DNA of 64,000 bases from Hyphomicrobiales bacterium. Lineage in GTDB: Bacteria > Pseudomonadota > Alphaproteobacteria > Rhizobiales > JAJFHR01. Every line of letters starts with the position of its first letter. The stretch's first letter is position 1. Made by a program: the position numbers and the translations under genes. The stretch spans positions 62,001 through 126,000 of the forward strand of contig JAJFHS010000050.1 in NCBI GenBank assembly GCA_021775475.1. Direction: 5' to 3'. The notes under the pieces are model-generated. The model ran no database searches. It saw nothing but the letters and a program-made list of their open reading frames with translations, and was not told the origin of the DNA. This document shows, piece by piece, positions 48,167 through 58,504 of this stretch.

Positions 48167-49741
48167 ATGTTTAAGCAGAAATTGCTGATTGGTTTGGCGC
48201 TTGCTGTTTCTCTGGTTTTTGCCGGAACAGCCTATGCGCAGACACTGAAAATCGGGCTCAAAAGCGAACCGAGCTCGATGGACCCGCATTATCACAACTT
48301 AACCCCCAACAATATGATGGCACTCTATGTGTTTGACCGGCTCATATTGCAGGATTCAAAACAGAATCTTAAACCCGGTCTCGCTGTGTCATGGAAAAAC
48401 GTCGATGACCTGACCTGGGAATTCAAGCTGCGCAGTGGTGTCAAATGGCATGATGGCTCGGATTTCACAGCCGATGATGTCGCCTTTACCATCGGCCGCG
48501 CTCCCAATGTACCCAACAGCCCTTCATCGCTTGGCCGCTATATCAAGCAGGTCACTGGTGTTGAAGTCGTCGATGCTTTAACAATCCGCATGAAGACAGC
48601 AAAACCGTTCCCGCTGATGCCAACCTACATGAGCACATTTGGTATCATTTCCAAAAAAACCGGAAGCGGTGCAACCACAGCTGATTATAATTCCGGCAAG
48701 GCCATGAATGGTACCGGACCTTTCAAGTCCGTTGAATGGGTTCCCGGTGACCGCATTGTCTACAAGCGCAATGAAAACTACTGGGGTAACAAGCCTGAGT
48801 GGAGTGATATCATCGTCAAGCCATTGTCGAACAATTCATCGCGCGTTGCAGCGCTTCTCGCCGGTGACGTCGACATGATCGACTTTGTACCGACTGCCGA
48901 CATTGAAACCCTGAAGAAAAACGACAAAGTGTCAATTTCCCAGACGGTTTCAAACCGCGTCATCTACCTGCATATTGATACAGCGCGTGACAAATCTCCA
49001 TTTGTTACCGATATCAACGGCAAACCGATGGATAAAAACCCGTTGAAAGATTTGCGCGTGCGCAAAGCCATTTCCAAGGCCATAAACCGTAAAGGCATTG
49101 TGGAAAAAGTGATGGAAGGTGTCGCCATTCCTGCCGGGCAGCTGCTGCCGGATGGTTTCTTTGCCATTAGCCCCAACCTTAAAGTTGAGCCTTATGATCC
49201 CGAAGGCGCCAAAGCCCTGCTGAAAGAAGCAGGCTGGGGTGATGGCTTTGGCCTCACCATTCAAGGGCCCAACAACCGCTACGTCAATGATGCCAAGATT
49301 GTTCAGGCAATTGCGCAGATGTTGACCCGTATCGGCATCAAGACCAAAGTTGACACCATGCCCAAGAATGTTTTCTTTCCGCGTGGCTCAAAACTGGAGT
49401 TCTCGCTTATGCTGGTCGGCTGGGGAGCTGGTTCGGGTGAGCCGTCTTCGCCTCTGGGGTCTTTGCTGCACACCTATGACAAGTCCAAAGGCTTTGGCTC
49501 ATCGAACCGCGGTCGTTTCTCCAATGCCGAACTGGATGCAGCACTTGAAGAAGCGCTGGCAACAGTTGACCGTAAAAAGCACGGTGATCTGCTCATCAAG
49601 GCCACCGAAATCGGCATCAACAACCTCGGTATCATTCCGCTGCATTTCCAGGTCAATACCTGGGCCACGCGCAAAGGTCTGAAGTATGATGCCCGTACCG
49701 ATGAACAAACGCTTGCTGTTGGTGTGAAAACCGCCAACTAG
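48167..49741 (+). CDS. ABC transporter substrate-binding protein, peptide/nickel (SBP family 5)
   Basis: Signal peptide; EPSSMDPHYHNLTPNNMMALYVFDRLI; GTGPFKSVEWVPGDRIVYKRNENYWG. Confidence 0.93.
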   Translation: MFKQKLLIGLALAVSLVFAGTAYAQTLKIGLKSEPSSMDPHYHNLTPNNMMALYVFDRLILQDSKQNLKPGLAVSWKNVDDLTWEFKLRSGVKWHDGSDFTADDVAFTIGRAPNVPNSPSSLGRYIKQVTGVEVVDALTIRMKTAKPFPLMPTYMSTFGIISKKTGSGATTADYNSGKAMNGTGPFKSVEWVPGDRIVYKRNENYWGNKPEWSDIIVKPLSNNSSRVAALLAGDVDMIDFVPTADIETLKKNDKVSISQTVSNRVIYLHIDTARDKSPFVTDINGKPMDKNPLKDLRVRKAISKAINRKGIVEKVMEGVAIPAGQLLPDGFFAISPNLKVEPYDPEGAKALLKEAGWGDGFGLTIQGPNNRYVNDAKIVQAIAQMLTRIGIKTKVDTMPKNVFFPRGSKLEFSLMLVGWGAGSGEPSSPLGSLLHTYDKSKGFGSSNRGRFSNAELDAALEEALATVDRKKHGDLLIKATEIGINNLGIIPLHFQVNTWATRKGLKYDARTDEQTLAVGVKTAN

Positions 49742-49791
49742 GCATGTGTAGCAAAAGGGGCGAACTTTAACCGGTTCGCTCCCGCCACCAC

Positions 49792-49912
49792 CGTCGTCAT
49801 CCTCGGGCTTGACCCGAGGATCCATTCCTCAATGCTCTCAACTTGGAAGCACTTTCTTTGTTTTGAAAGCTCAGCGGTATGGATCCCCGGGTCAGGCCCG
49901 AGGATGACGACG
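49792..49912. repeat. dispersed palindromic element, copy C
   Basis: CGTCGTCATCCTCGGGCTTGACCCGAGGATCCATTCCTCA...GGTATGGATCCCCGGGTCAGGCCCGAGGATGACGACG. Confidence 0.9.
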
Positions 49913-49947
49913 AAAATATTTGATCATCCACGGGCGGGGAGGCTGGT

Positions 49948-50925
49948 TTGGTTGCATTTTTGATCAGGCGGTTGATGCAGAGCGGTCTCGTTCTGCTGGT
50001 GATGTCACTGCTGGTTTTCGTTGGTGTTTTTGCCATCGGCAACCCGGTCGACATATTGATAAATCCTGATGCGGACCAAGCTGAGATCGAGCGTGCAATC
50101 AAAGCCCTTGGTCTCGATAAACCAATGTGGGAGCAATACTGGATTTTCCTGGTTAATGCCTTGCAAGGCGATCTCGGCCGCTCGTTTGTCTTTAACATCC
50201 CCGCCCTGCAACTGATCTGGCAACGCATGCCCGCAACGCTGGAGCTGGCAGCATTTGCCATGTTCCTGGCAATTTTCATGGGCCTGCCCTTAGGAATGAT
50301 TGCCGGTCTTAAGCCCGGCAGCTGGATCGGGCGCACCATCATGACCGGGTCCATACTTGGTTTCAGTCTGCCGACGTTCTGGGTCGGCTTGATGATGATA
50401 TTGCTGTTTGCGGTCTATCTTGGCTGGCTGCCAGCTTCCGGTCGCGGCGAGACCGTTGATCTGTTTGGCGTACCCGTCAGCTTCCTTACCCTGAATGGTC
50501 TGTCGCATCTTTTGTTGCCGGCGATTAATCTGGCTTTGTTCAAACTGTCACTGACCATTCGTCTGGCCCGTGCGGGCACGCGCGAAGCCATGTTGATGGA
50601 TTATGTAAAATTCGCCAAGGCCAAAGGTCTGTCAAACGCCCGCGTCATCCTGGTTCATGTATTTAAAAACATTATGATACCGGTGGTAACGGTGCTCGGG
50701 CTCGAGTTGGGCAATGTCATCGCCTTTTCCGTCGTCACCGAAACAATATTTGCCTGGCCGGGCATGGGAAAACTGATTATTGATTCGATCAATGTTCTCG
50801 ATCGCCCGGTCATAGTCGCTTACCTGTTGATGACCGTTACCATGTTCATTGTCATTAATCTCGTGGTGGATGTGATTTACTCCCTGCTCGATCCACGCGT
50901 CAGGCTGGGAGACCTCAAATCATGA
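49948..50925 (+). CDS. ABC transporter permease (DppB-like)
   Basis: DppB architecture; FAKAKGLSNARVILVHVFKNIMIPVVTVLGLELGNVIAFSVVTETIFAWPGMGKL. TTG start. Confidence 0.92.
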   Translation: MVAFLIRRLMQSGLVLLVMSLLVFVGVFAIGNPVDILINPDADQAEIERAIKALGLDKPMWEQYWIFLVNALQGDLGRSFVFNIPALQLIWQRMPATLELAAFAMFLAIFMGLPLGMIAGLKPGSWIGRTIMTGSILGFSLPTFWVGLMMILLFAVYLGWLPASGRGETVDLFGVPVSFLTLNGLSHLLLPAINLALFKLSLTIRLARAGTREAMLMDYVKFAKAKGLSNARVILVHVFKNIMIPVVTVLGLELGNVIAFSVVTETIFAWPGMGKLIIDSINVLDRPVIVAYLLMTVTMFIVINLVVDVIYSLLDPRVRLGDLKS

Positions 50926-51821
50926 CGGTAGGCGTGGAAATCATTAAAGAAGAAACCCTGTTGCGCCGGTTTATCTCTGACTTTGCTCAGAGCAAAATTG
51001 CCGTTGCCGGTCTGTGCACAATCGTTGTAATTATCCTCATTGCCATCTTTGCCCCGCTATTGTCATCCCAGAACCCCTATGATCTGGGGCAACTGGATAT
51101 TATGGATGGCCGCCTGCCGCCGGGAGAGGTTGGCGGCGCGGGCTTTACTTTCTGGCTCGGTTCCGACGATCAGGGCCGCGACATGTTGAGCGGTATTTTC
51201 TATGGCCTCAGGACTTCTCTGGGTGTCGGTGCCATGAGCGCTTTCATCGCACTGTTTATTGGCAGTTCTTTCGGCCTGCTTGCGGCATATTTTGGTGGCC
51301 GCGTCGACAGTATCATCATGCGCATTGTCGATATTCAACTGTCGTTTCCAGCCGTGCTCGTAGCGTTAGTGTTGCTGGCCATTTTGGGCAAGGGCGTGGA
51401 TAAAATCATCATCGCTCTGGTGGCGGTACAATGGGCGTATTATGCCCGCACCGTGCGCGGCACGGCTCTGGTTGAGCGCTCCAAGGAATATATGGAGGCT
51501 GCGCGGTGTCTGGCCTTAAACCATAAGCGCATCGTATTCCGCCATCTTCTTCCCAACTGCATGCCACCATTGATAGTGGTGGTGACGGTACAGGTGGCCC
51601 ACGCCATATCTTTGGAGGCAACCCTGTCCTTTCTCGGTATCGGCCTGCCAGTAACCGAGCCGTCTTTGGGCCTGCTGATCGCCAATGGCTTTGAATACAT
51701 GTTGAGCGGTAAATACTGGATCAGCTTTTTCCCCGGTATAGCCCTGCTGGTCACCATTGTTTCCATCAATCTGGTTGGAGATCAATTGCGCGACGTCATG
51801 AACCCGCGATTGCAGAAATAA
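50922..51821 (+). CDS. ABC transporter permease (DppC-like)
   Basis: FWLGSDDQGRDMLSGIFYGLRTSLGVG; EAARCLALNHKRIVFRHLLPNCMPPLIV. Confidence 0.92.
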   Translation: MTVGVEIIKEETLLRRFISDFAQSKIAVAGLCTIVVIILIAIFAPLLSSQNPYDLGQLDIMDGRLPPGEVGGAGFTFWLGSDDQGRDMLSGIFYGLRTSLGVGAMSAFIALFIGSSFGLLAAYFGGRVDSIIMRIVDIQLSFPAVLVALVLLAILGKGVDKIIIALVAVQWAYYARTVRGTALVERSKEYMEAARCLALNHKRIVFRHLLPNCMPPLIVVVTVQVAHAISLEATLSFLGIGLPVTEPSLGLLIANGFEYMLSGKYWISFFPGIALLVTIVSINLVGDQLRDVMNPRLQK

Positions 51822-51831
51822 GGATGATGAG

Positions 51832-52815
51832 GTGAGCCAATCCGAATTAACCCTGCAGGTTGAAGACCTCCAGACCTATTTTTACACCCGCGAAGGGGCG
51901 GTTAAAGCTGTCGACGGCATTAACTTTGATGTTAAAAAAGGTGAGATTATCGGGCTGGTGGGGGAAAGCGGGTCGGGCAAATCCGTCACCGGGTTTTCGA
52001 TCATGGGCCTGATTGATCCACCCGGCAGAATTGCCGGTGGCCGCATAATGTTCAACGGCACTGATCTGGTCAAGTTGCCGGAAGCTGAGATGCGCGATAT
52101 TCGGGGTAAAAAAATAGCCCTGATTTTCCAGGACCCGATGATGACGCTGAATCCGGTGTTGCGCATCGATACGCAAATGACCGAAGCAATTCTGGCGCAT
52201 GAAAAAATTAGTAAAGAAGATGCTCGCCAACGGGCGCGTGATGCGCTTGGGCAGGTGGGTATTTCTTCGCCCGATCAACGTTTGAAATCCTATCCGCACC
52301 AGTTTTCCGGCGGCATGCGCCAGCGCGTCGCCATCGCCATCGCCTTGTTGAACAAACCCGATCTGATCATCGCCGATGAACCAACAACCGCACTTGACGT
52401 TACCATTCAGGCGCAAATTCTGTTTGAAGCACAAAAACTGTGTCGCGAAACCGGTACCGCGATGATCTGGATTACCCACGACTTGACGGTCGTTGCCGGA
52501 CTGGCCAGCCGTATTTGTGTTATGTATGCAGGCCGGATTGTTGAAAAGGGAGACATCGATGAAGTGCTTGATGACCCGCGCCACCCCTACACCTATGGGC
52601 TCATAGGTTCGGTGCCCAGCCGCAACAAGCGCGGGATGCCGCTCTACCAGATACCCGGCATGACGCCGTCGCTGCTAAAACTAGCACCGGGTTGCGCTTT
52701 TCGCCAAAGGTGCGAGCGTGCCACGGATACGTGTCTTGTTATGCCCGAGCCGCAACAGCCACAGCCGGGCCGTGAAGTGCGGTGTTTTCATCCTTACGGG
52801 GGAGGGGGTGAATGA
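51832..52815 (+). CDS. oligopeptide/dipeptide ABC transporter ATP-binding protein (DppD-like)
   Basis: [62 protein letters not shown] start. Confidence 0.93.
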   Translation: MSQSELTLQVEDLQTYFYTREGAVKAVDGINFDVKKGEIIGLVGESGSGKSVTGFSIMGLIDPPGRIAGGRIMFNGTDLVKLPEAEMRDIRGKKIALIFQDPMMTLNPVLRIDTQMTEAILAHEKISKEDARQRARDALGQVGISSPDQRLKSYPHQFSGGMRQRVAIAIALLNKPDLIIADEPTTALDVTIQAQILFEAQKLCRETGTAMIWITHDLTVVAGLASRICVMYAGRIVEKGDIDEVLDDPRHPYTYGLIGSVPSRNKRGMPLYQIPGMTPSLLKLAPGCAFRQRCERATDTCLVMPEPQQPQPGREVRCFHPYGGGGE

Positions 52816-53831
52816 TGGTCAAAACCTCCTCGACCCCACCTATTCTGGAGCTGCGTAACATCTCCAAAAGGTTCGTCAAAAGTCTTGATTTTGCCGGTCG
52901 CATGGCAGAACGCCTGGGCGCTGATATTCACGAAGAAACCGTCCATGCCGTAGATAATGTCTCCCTGAAAATCGAAGAAGGTCAGGTTGTCGGTCTCGCT
53001 GGCGAAAGTGGCTGTGGCAAGTCAACGCTGGGACGCATCGTCGCCGGTATTCTTGAAGCAACCGAAGGTCAGGTGTTTTACCGTGGTGAAGATGTTGCTT
53101 TGATGCCACCGGAACAGGCACAACAAACCGCTCTTAAAATTCAGATGATCTTTCAGGATCCTTTTGCGTCGCTTAACCCGCGAATGCGAGTTGAAGACAT
53201 CATCGGTGAAGCACCGGTGGTGCACGGTATTATTTCGAAAAATGAACGTGATGATTACCTTGACGATATCATGATTAAATGTGGCCTCGACCCCAGCTTC
53301 AAGCGCCGCTACCCGCACCAGTTTTCCGGTGGCCAGCGCCAGCGCATCGGTATTGCGCGTGCTTTGGCGGTCAAACCTGAATTTATCGTGTGTGATGAAT
53401 CGGTAGCCGCATTGGATGTGTCGATACAAGCGCAGGTACTAAATCTGTTTATGGAGCTGCGCCAGGAATTCAAACTCACCTATCTTTTTATCAGCCATGA
53501 TCTCGGCGTTATTGAACACATCAGCGATCACATCGCGATTATGTATCTGGGGCGCATTGTCGAAACAGCCACCACCGAAGCCTTGTTCGAAAATCCTTCC
53601 CATCCCTATACCGATGCCCTGTTGCGCGAGGTGCCTCGCCTGGAAAACCGCCACGCAACCTTCGCCCCCATCAAAGGCGAAGTACCATCGCCGATAAATC
53701 CGCCATCAGGTTGCCACTTCCACCCCCGCTGCCCCAAAGCCTTCGAGCCATGCGCCAAATCAGCACCGGCACTTGAGACCACAGGGCAGGGGCGATCAGT
53801 AGCCTGTTTTTTGAATGAAACTGATCGTTGA
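52812..53831 (+). CDS. oligopeptide/dipeptide ABC transporter ATP-binding protein (DppF-like)
   Basis: AGESGCGKSTLGRIVAGILEAT, FSGGQRQRIGIARALAVKPEFIVCDESVAALDVSIQAQVL. Confidence 0.93.
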   Translation: MMVKTSSTPPILELRNISKRFVKSLDFAGRMAERLGADIHEETVHAVDNVSLKIEEGQVVGLAGESGCGKSTLGRIVAGILEATEGQVFYRGEDVALMPPEQAQQTALKIQMIFQDPFASLNPRMRVEDIIGEAPVVHGIISKNERDDYLDDIMIKCGLDPSFKRRYPHQFSGGQRQRIGIARALAVKPEFIVCDESVAALDVSIQAQVLNLFMELRQEFKLTYLFISHDLGVIEHISDHIAIMYLGRIVETATTEALFENPSHPYTDALLREVPRLENRHATFAPIKGEVPSPINPPSGCHFHPRCPKAFEPCAKSAPALETTGQGRSVACFLNETDR

Positions 53832-54590
53832 CCCCGGTGTCGTCACTTTTGAGCTGCCAATTCTGCCGAAGCCGGGCAGTTTGATCGCGGGATTGAGAAA
53901 GTCTATTCCCGCTACCAGTCCCAGGATGTTTATTTCAAACCCCTCAACCGCCGCCAGACTGATGCCTGCATAGCCTCCTAATGAGACTTGCCAGCCGGTG
54001 TTGCTCGGCGTTGGTGAGATCCAGGTGTCATAGCCGATAAAGTCTTTTCCCATGGCGGTGGGGGGCAGGGTGGTTTGCAGTTCAGGTACACTTCTTATCA
54101 CATGAGCGATAAAGGAATTGGAGTTGGGCCCGGGCCACAACCGATAGCTGCCGTATTCAAAGTACGGATAATTACGGATTGCGGTTTCTATTTTGGGAAT
54201 CAGTGCCTGAGCTTGTGGACCGGAGACTTCAAACTGCAGTTCGGGCTTTGACGAATACCAGTAACCGTCAGCAGGATAATTATCCTGCCGCACCGGACTA
54301 CCCCAGCCCACCACTTCAAAGCGATGGTATCGCGCTTCCGAGCGGCGTTTCAGCACCAGCCAGGTATGAACTGCGAGTATTCCTTTCCAGCGTCCGGTGC
54401 GCGCCGAAAAAATCTTCACAGTCGCCTCGGTGCTTTGCTGCGCATCGGGCAGGATACCAGCGCTCGACCAATCAGCCACACTCCAGTTGTCGGGCCACGG
54501 ATTTTGCCAATAGACCACAGCGTAGACAGCCAGCGGGCTCAGGAAAAAAATCACGAAACCCAAAATCAATCGGCGTATCAGTTTTTTCAT
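53796..54590 (-). CDS. DUF3750 domain-containing protein
   Basis: TM N-terminus; TGRWKGILAVHTWLVLKRRSEARYHRFEVVGWGSPVRQDNYPADGYW; FIAHVIRSVPELQTTLPPTAMGKDF. Confidence 0.85.
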   Translation of the reverse strand: MKKLIRRLILGFVIFFLSPLAVYAVVYWQNPWPDNWSVADWSSAGILPDAQQSTEATVKIFSARTGRWKGILAVHTWLVLKRRSEARYHRFEVVGWGSPVRQDNYPADGYWYSSKPELQFEVSGPQAQALIPKIETAIRNYPYFEYGSYRLWPGPNSNSFIAHVIRSVPELQTTLPPTAMGKDFIGYDTWISPTPSNTGWQVSLGGYAGISLAAVEGFEINILGLVAGIDFLNPAIKLPGFGRIGSSKVTTPGSTISFIQKTGY

Positions 54591-54749
54591 TTTCGTCAGG
54601 AGGACCAGAATTGAGTTTTACAGAAAAATACAGTGTCACATAAATGTGGCGCAAAAGGTGTGTTTAGTTAAAATTAATACTTAAAGTTTAAAAAATAAAA
54701 ATACCACCTTAACGTGCAGTGAATAATTTTATGGAATTGTCAGCGCCCG

Positions 54750-56225
54750 ATGAATACAACCGAGCAGAATAAAAACCCTCCATCAAAGAACATGAAACAG
54801 GTCTTCCTGTCCTGGTGGTCTGCGAATAACGTGTCGTATATTCTACTGGCGATAGTTTTCGCAAGCGTGCTCAGCAGCGGCTATTATTATACATCCAGCT
54901 ATAAATTCAGCCAGAGAATTAGTGAAAACAAAAAAACACTACTCGAACTTGTCACGGCATTTGTTTCGATATATTCGCAGCAAAGAACATTGGACAATAA
55001 ACAGCATCTGCCCATGCCAGATGCATTCAGGAAATCATCCCTGAGGCTTTTTGATAAAGTAAATTCTGTTGATTATGGTATCCGCATCAAAATTATTAAG
55101 CTGGCTGGATCGGCGGTAAGACCCAATCCACCTGATGAGCAGATTACCAAAATTATTACCCGAATGTCGACTGAGCAATCCCCCGAAATCTGGAGTGGGT
55201 ATGTTGGTGGGGTTGGTAAAGAGATACTGCGAACCATCGAACCGGTGCTGATTGCCGGGAAAAGCGGCATAACCGGCTCGGTGACGAGCGCCTACGTTAT
55301 TGATGTGCCAACCAGTGGGTTTTTTAAAAAACTACGTCTCGAAGCGGGTGCTTTGGCCCTTGTCGCGTTCCTGTTTTTGTGGGGCAGCATTGCCTATTTC
55401 ATGCAGCAACAGGCCCGCATCGTGTCAGTTAAAGCAGAAAACCTGCGCGGAAGTGAACGAAGGTCCATGCTTTCAGAGGCAAAAAAGCAGGCGGAAAATG
55501 AGACCGCAAAACTCTCTGCCCAGGTTCGTAAAGCCTACGAAGACCTGCGACAGGCATTAACCAAGGAAAGAGAGCTCAACGCCCTCCAGCGCCTGGAACG
55601 CCGTGCTGAAAAATTTGACAATTCTGTCGAAATTACCAAACGCGCCGTAAAAATAAGAGGTGCTGTTGAACGCATGACCAGAGTGATGGAAAGCACCTTG
55701 ACGGCGGCGAGCCTGGATATTGGCAGGCTGTCTATAAATGTCGAGCCGTGTGATATAGCCCAGCAGTTAAATGACGCATGTCAGCGCCAGATGGAGTTGA
55801 CCGGGTCGCACAATATTTCCTGCGATGTTTCCGACCTGCCGGCAACAATCCAGGCCGACCCCGGGTCTTTGGAGCAGATATTCTCCAATTTGCTGTCAAA
55901 TGCCGTTAAATATTCGCCCAACGCACCGGATATTAATGTGCGGGCTTACTGCGAAGGCGACGAGGTGGTGCTGAGCGTCTGTGATCAAGGGCTTGGTATT
56001 GATGAAGAAGATTTACCACGCGTGTTTGAACGATTTTTCCGCGCCAGAACCGCAACCGGCATAGCGGGGTCCGGTATCGGTCTCAATCTGATTAAGATCC
56101 TGATTGAGTTGCATGATGGATCGATAACTCTGGAAAGCATCATTAACAAAGGAAGCACCTTCACAGTACGCTTGCCTATAGACGGGCCTGAAGAAATTGC
56201 TGCCAAAAGCGATGAGGCCGCTTGA
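54750..56225 (+). CDS. sensor histidine kinase with apparently missing H-box
   Basis: TM sensor; coiled-coil; HATPase_c N box (EQIFSNLLSNAVKYSP), G1 (DQGLGIDEEDLPRVFERFFRA), G2 (GSGIGLNLIKILIELHDG); no HE.RTPL in the DHp region. Confidence 0.85.
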   Translation: MNTTEQNKNPPSKNMKQVFLSWWSANNVSYILLAIVFASVLSSGYYYTSSYKFSQRISENKKTLLELVTAFVSIYSQQRTLDNKQHLPMPDAFRKSSLRLFDKVNSVDYGIRIKIIKLAGSAVRPNPPDEQITKIITRMSTEQSPEIWSGYVGGVGKEILRTIEPVLIAGKSGITGSVTSAYVIDVPTSGFFKKLRLEAGALALVAFLFLWGSIAYFMQQQARIVSVKAENLRGSERRSMLSEAKKQAENETAKLSAQVRKAYEDLRQALTKERELNALQRLERRAEKFDNSVEITKRAVKIRGAVERMTRVMESTLTAASLDIGRLSINVEPCDIAQQLNDACQRQMELTGSHNISCDVSDLPATIQADPGSLEQIFSNLLSNAVKYSPNAPDINVRAYCEGDEVVLSVCDQGLGIDEEDLPRVFERFFRARTATGIAGSGIGLNLIKILIELHDGSITLESIINKGSTFTVRLPIDGPEEIAAKSDEAA

Positions 56226-56310
56226 AAATTTGGGTCGTCCAAAATATCTACATTTTATAGTAACCATTTTGAATGTACTTTGAATTCAGCGCTACAAAGG
56301 AGCAGAAAAT

Positions 56311-56727
56311 ATGCCAACCATTCTGTGTATTGAAGATGAACTTTTGGTTCGGGAAGACATTGTTGAAGAACTGGAAGATTCCGGTTACGACGTTCTGGTA
56401 GCCGATGATGGCGCCAAAGGGCTGGAAATGATCCTTGGACACAAACCAGATCTCGTTATATGCGACATTACAATGCCGCAAATGGATGGTTTTCAGTTGC
56501 TGCAAGAAATTCGCGGTAAATACAAATTGATGGCTGATATGCCATTCATTTTTCTTTCCGCCCTGGCAGATGAAGAACACGTGATAGACGGTTTGAAAGA
56601 GGGGGCGGACAACTATCTTACCAAACCGGTTGATTTTGACATGCTCAAAGCCACGGTTGAATCCTCTTTGCGGCAAATTGCCCGCATCAAATACAAAAAC
56701 GAAGACATCTGCGTTCTCGATATCTGA
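56311..56727 (+). CDS. single-domain response regulator
   Basis: REC: ILCIEDELLVREDIVEEL, DLVICDITMPQMDGFQLL, FLSALAD, YLTKPVDFDML. Confidence 0.93.
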   Translation: MPTILCIEDELLVREDIVEELEDSGYDVLVADDGAKGLEMILGHKPDLVICDITMPQMDGFQLLQEIRGKYKLMADMPFIFLSALADEEHVIDGLKEGADNYLTKPVDFDMLKATVESSLRQIARIKYKNEDICVLDI

Positions 56728-56778
56728 GACGTGCTCTAAAACACGTTCGACTAAAATTGGTAAGAAAAAACGTCCTTC

Positions 56779-56898
56779 TCCGTCATCCTCGGGCTTGACC
56801 CGGGAATCCATTACTCAATTTTCTCGGCCACAAGACAGTATCGTGGTTTTCGAAAGCTCAACGCTATGGATCCCCGGGTCAAGCCCGAGGATGACGGA
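56779..56898. repeat. dispersed palindromic element, copy D
   Basis: TCCGTCATCCTCGGGCTTGACCCGGGAATCCATTACTCA...CGCTATGGATCCCCGGGTCAAGCCCGAGGATGACGGA. Confidence 0.9.
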
Positions 56899-56928
56899 TT
56901 GGGTGGCTTTGAAAGGACGCGATAGGCA

Positions 56929-57633
56929 TCAGATCAAACCCAGGCCACGAAAACTGGCGTGGCCCTGTTTGCCGACAATGATGTGGTCGTGAATTTTTAT
57001 GTTCAGTTTTTCCGCCGCTTCGATAATTTTCTGTGTCATAATTATATCGGGTTGTGACGGTGTTGGATCGCCCGAGGGGTGATTGTGTACGAGAATGATG
57101 CTGGAAGCAGCTAATTCGAGCGCACGTTTGACCACTTCGCGGGTATAGACCGGGGTATGATCGACAGTGCCTTCTTGTTGAACCTCATCAGCAATCAGTA
57201 TATTTTTCTTGTCCAGAAACAATATCCTGAACTGTTCTTTTTCATTAAATGCCATGCTGGCCCGGCAGTAATCAATCAACAATGACCATGACGACAGGGC
57301 CGGGCGCTGCATGATTTCTCCTTGAGAAAGACGCAAGGCAGCCGCGTGTACAAGTTTGATCTCGGTGACGACATTTTCGCCAATGCCTTTGATTTCCTTC
57401 AACCTTTCAGGATTAGCGGAAATAACCTCGGCAAAGCTGCCAAACCGTTCGATTAATAATTTTGCCAATGGCTTGGTATCCCGCCTGGGCAGGGCGCGGA
57501 ACAATATCAGCTCCAGCAACTCATAATCGGGCAGGGCATCGCTGCCGCCTTTACGGAACCGCTCACGCAAGCGCTCGCGGTGGCCACTGTAATGCGGTTT
57601 AGGGGGTGTGTTATCTGGCCCGCAATCGTTCAT
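56929..57633 (-). CDS. radC: RadC family protein (JAB1/MPN-like DNA repair protein)
   Basis: [47 protein letters not shown]. Confidence 0.92.
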   Translation of the reverse strand: MNDCGPDNTPPKPHYSGHRERLRERFRKGGSDALPDYELLELILFRALPRRDTKPLAKLLIERFGSFAEVISANPERLKEIKGIGENVVTEIKLVHAAALRLSQGEIMQRPALSSWSLLIDYCRASMAFNEKEQFRILFLDKKNILIADEVQQEGTVDHTPVYTREVVKRALELAASSIILVHNHPSGDPTPSQPDIIMTQKIIEAAEKLNIKIHDHIIVGKQGHASFRGLGLI

Positions 57634-57656
57634 TGTACAAACCTAGCAGAAGCCCC

Positions 57657-58487
57657 CTAATCCGTCACAATGTATGGCGGTTTATGCAGGCCTTTTGGGG
57701 ATATTGTGAATATATCGCAGCCGGTGGCACTGACACCGATGGTATGCTCAAACTGGGCCGACAGCGATTTGTCACGCGTAACCGCGGTCCAGCCATCGCC
57801 AAGAACCTTGACTTGCGGTTTGCCGGTGTTGAGCATGGGTTCCACCGTAAACAGCATGCCCTGGCGCAGCTCAAAGCCTTCGCCCTTGCGGCCATAATGC
57901 AAAATGTTGGGCACGTCATGAAACAATTTCCCAAGCCCGTGGCCACAAAAATCACGAACCACGCTTGTGCGTTCAGCCTCGGCATACTCCTGAATAGCAG
58001 CACCGATATCACCGGTAAATGCACCGGGTTTGATGACCTCCAGCCCCTTCATCAAGGATGTGTATGTGACTTCTATCAGGCGTTCTGCCTTGCGGTTGAT
58101 CTTGCCGACCGGATACATGCGGCTGGTATCACCATGCCAGCCGTCAACCACCAGTGTGATGTCGATATTGACTATATCGCCTTCTTTCAGAACTTTTGAT
58201 CCGGGAATACCGTGACAGACTACATGATTGATTGATGTGCAGATCGAGGCCGGGAATCCCATATAAAACAAAGTGGCGGGATAGGCATTGTGATCACAGG
58301 CGAACTGATAGGCCAGATCATCCAGTCTTTTGGTGGTGACACCCGGCACGACGTAAGGTGCCAGCATATCGAGCGCTTCAGCGGCCAGTTGACCAGCTTT
58401 TAACATGCCAGCAAAAGCCTGGGGGCCGTGGATTTTAATCTGGCCGGTGTTGCGCTGCGGTGCCAGTGCTGCATCAATATAACTCAA
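57657..58487 (-). CDS. map: type I methionyl aminopeptidase
   Basis: GFPASICTSINHVVCHGIPG, DIVNIDITLVVDGWHGDTSRMY, GHGLGKLFHDVPNI, FTVEPML. Confidence 0.95.
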   Translation of the reverse strand: MSYIDAALAPQRNTGQIKIHGPQAFAGMLKAGQLAAEALDMLAPYVVPGVTTKRLDDLAYQFACDHNAYPATLFYMGFPASICTSINHVVCHGIPGSKVLKEGDIVNIDITLVVDGWHGDTSRMYPVGKINRKAERLIEVTYTSLMKGLEVIKPGAFTGDIGAAIQEYAEAERTSVVRDFCGHGLGKLFHDVPNILHYGRKGEGFELRQGMLFTVEPMLNTGKPQVKVLGDGWTAVTRDKSLSAQFEHTIGVSATGCDIFTISPKGLHKPPYIVTD

Positions 58488-58504
58488 TTGGATATCCTCT
58501 AATA

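Noticed and set aside
49797-50354. 185-aa minus ORF MDPVMMVRPIQLPG...
   Set aside because: Antisense to the DppB-like gene and running into palindrome copy C; composition is typical of an antisense artefact.
56248-56811. 187-aa minus ORF MDSRVKPEDDGEG...
   Set aside because: Antisense to the response regulator; its N-terminus is the MDPRVKPEDD-type translation of the palindromic repeat.
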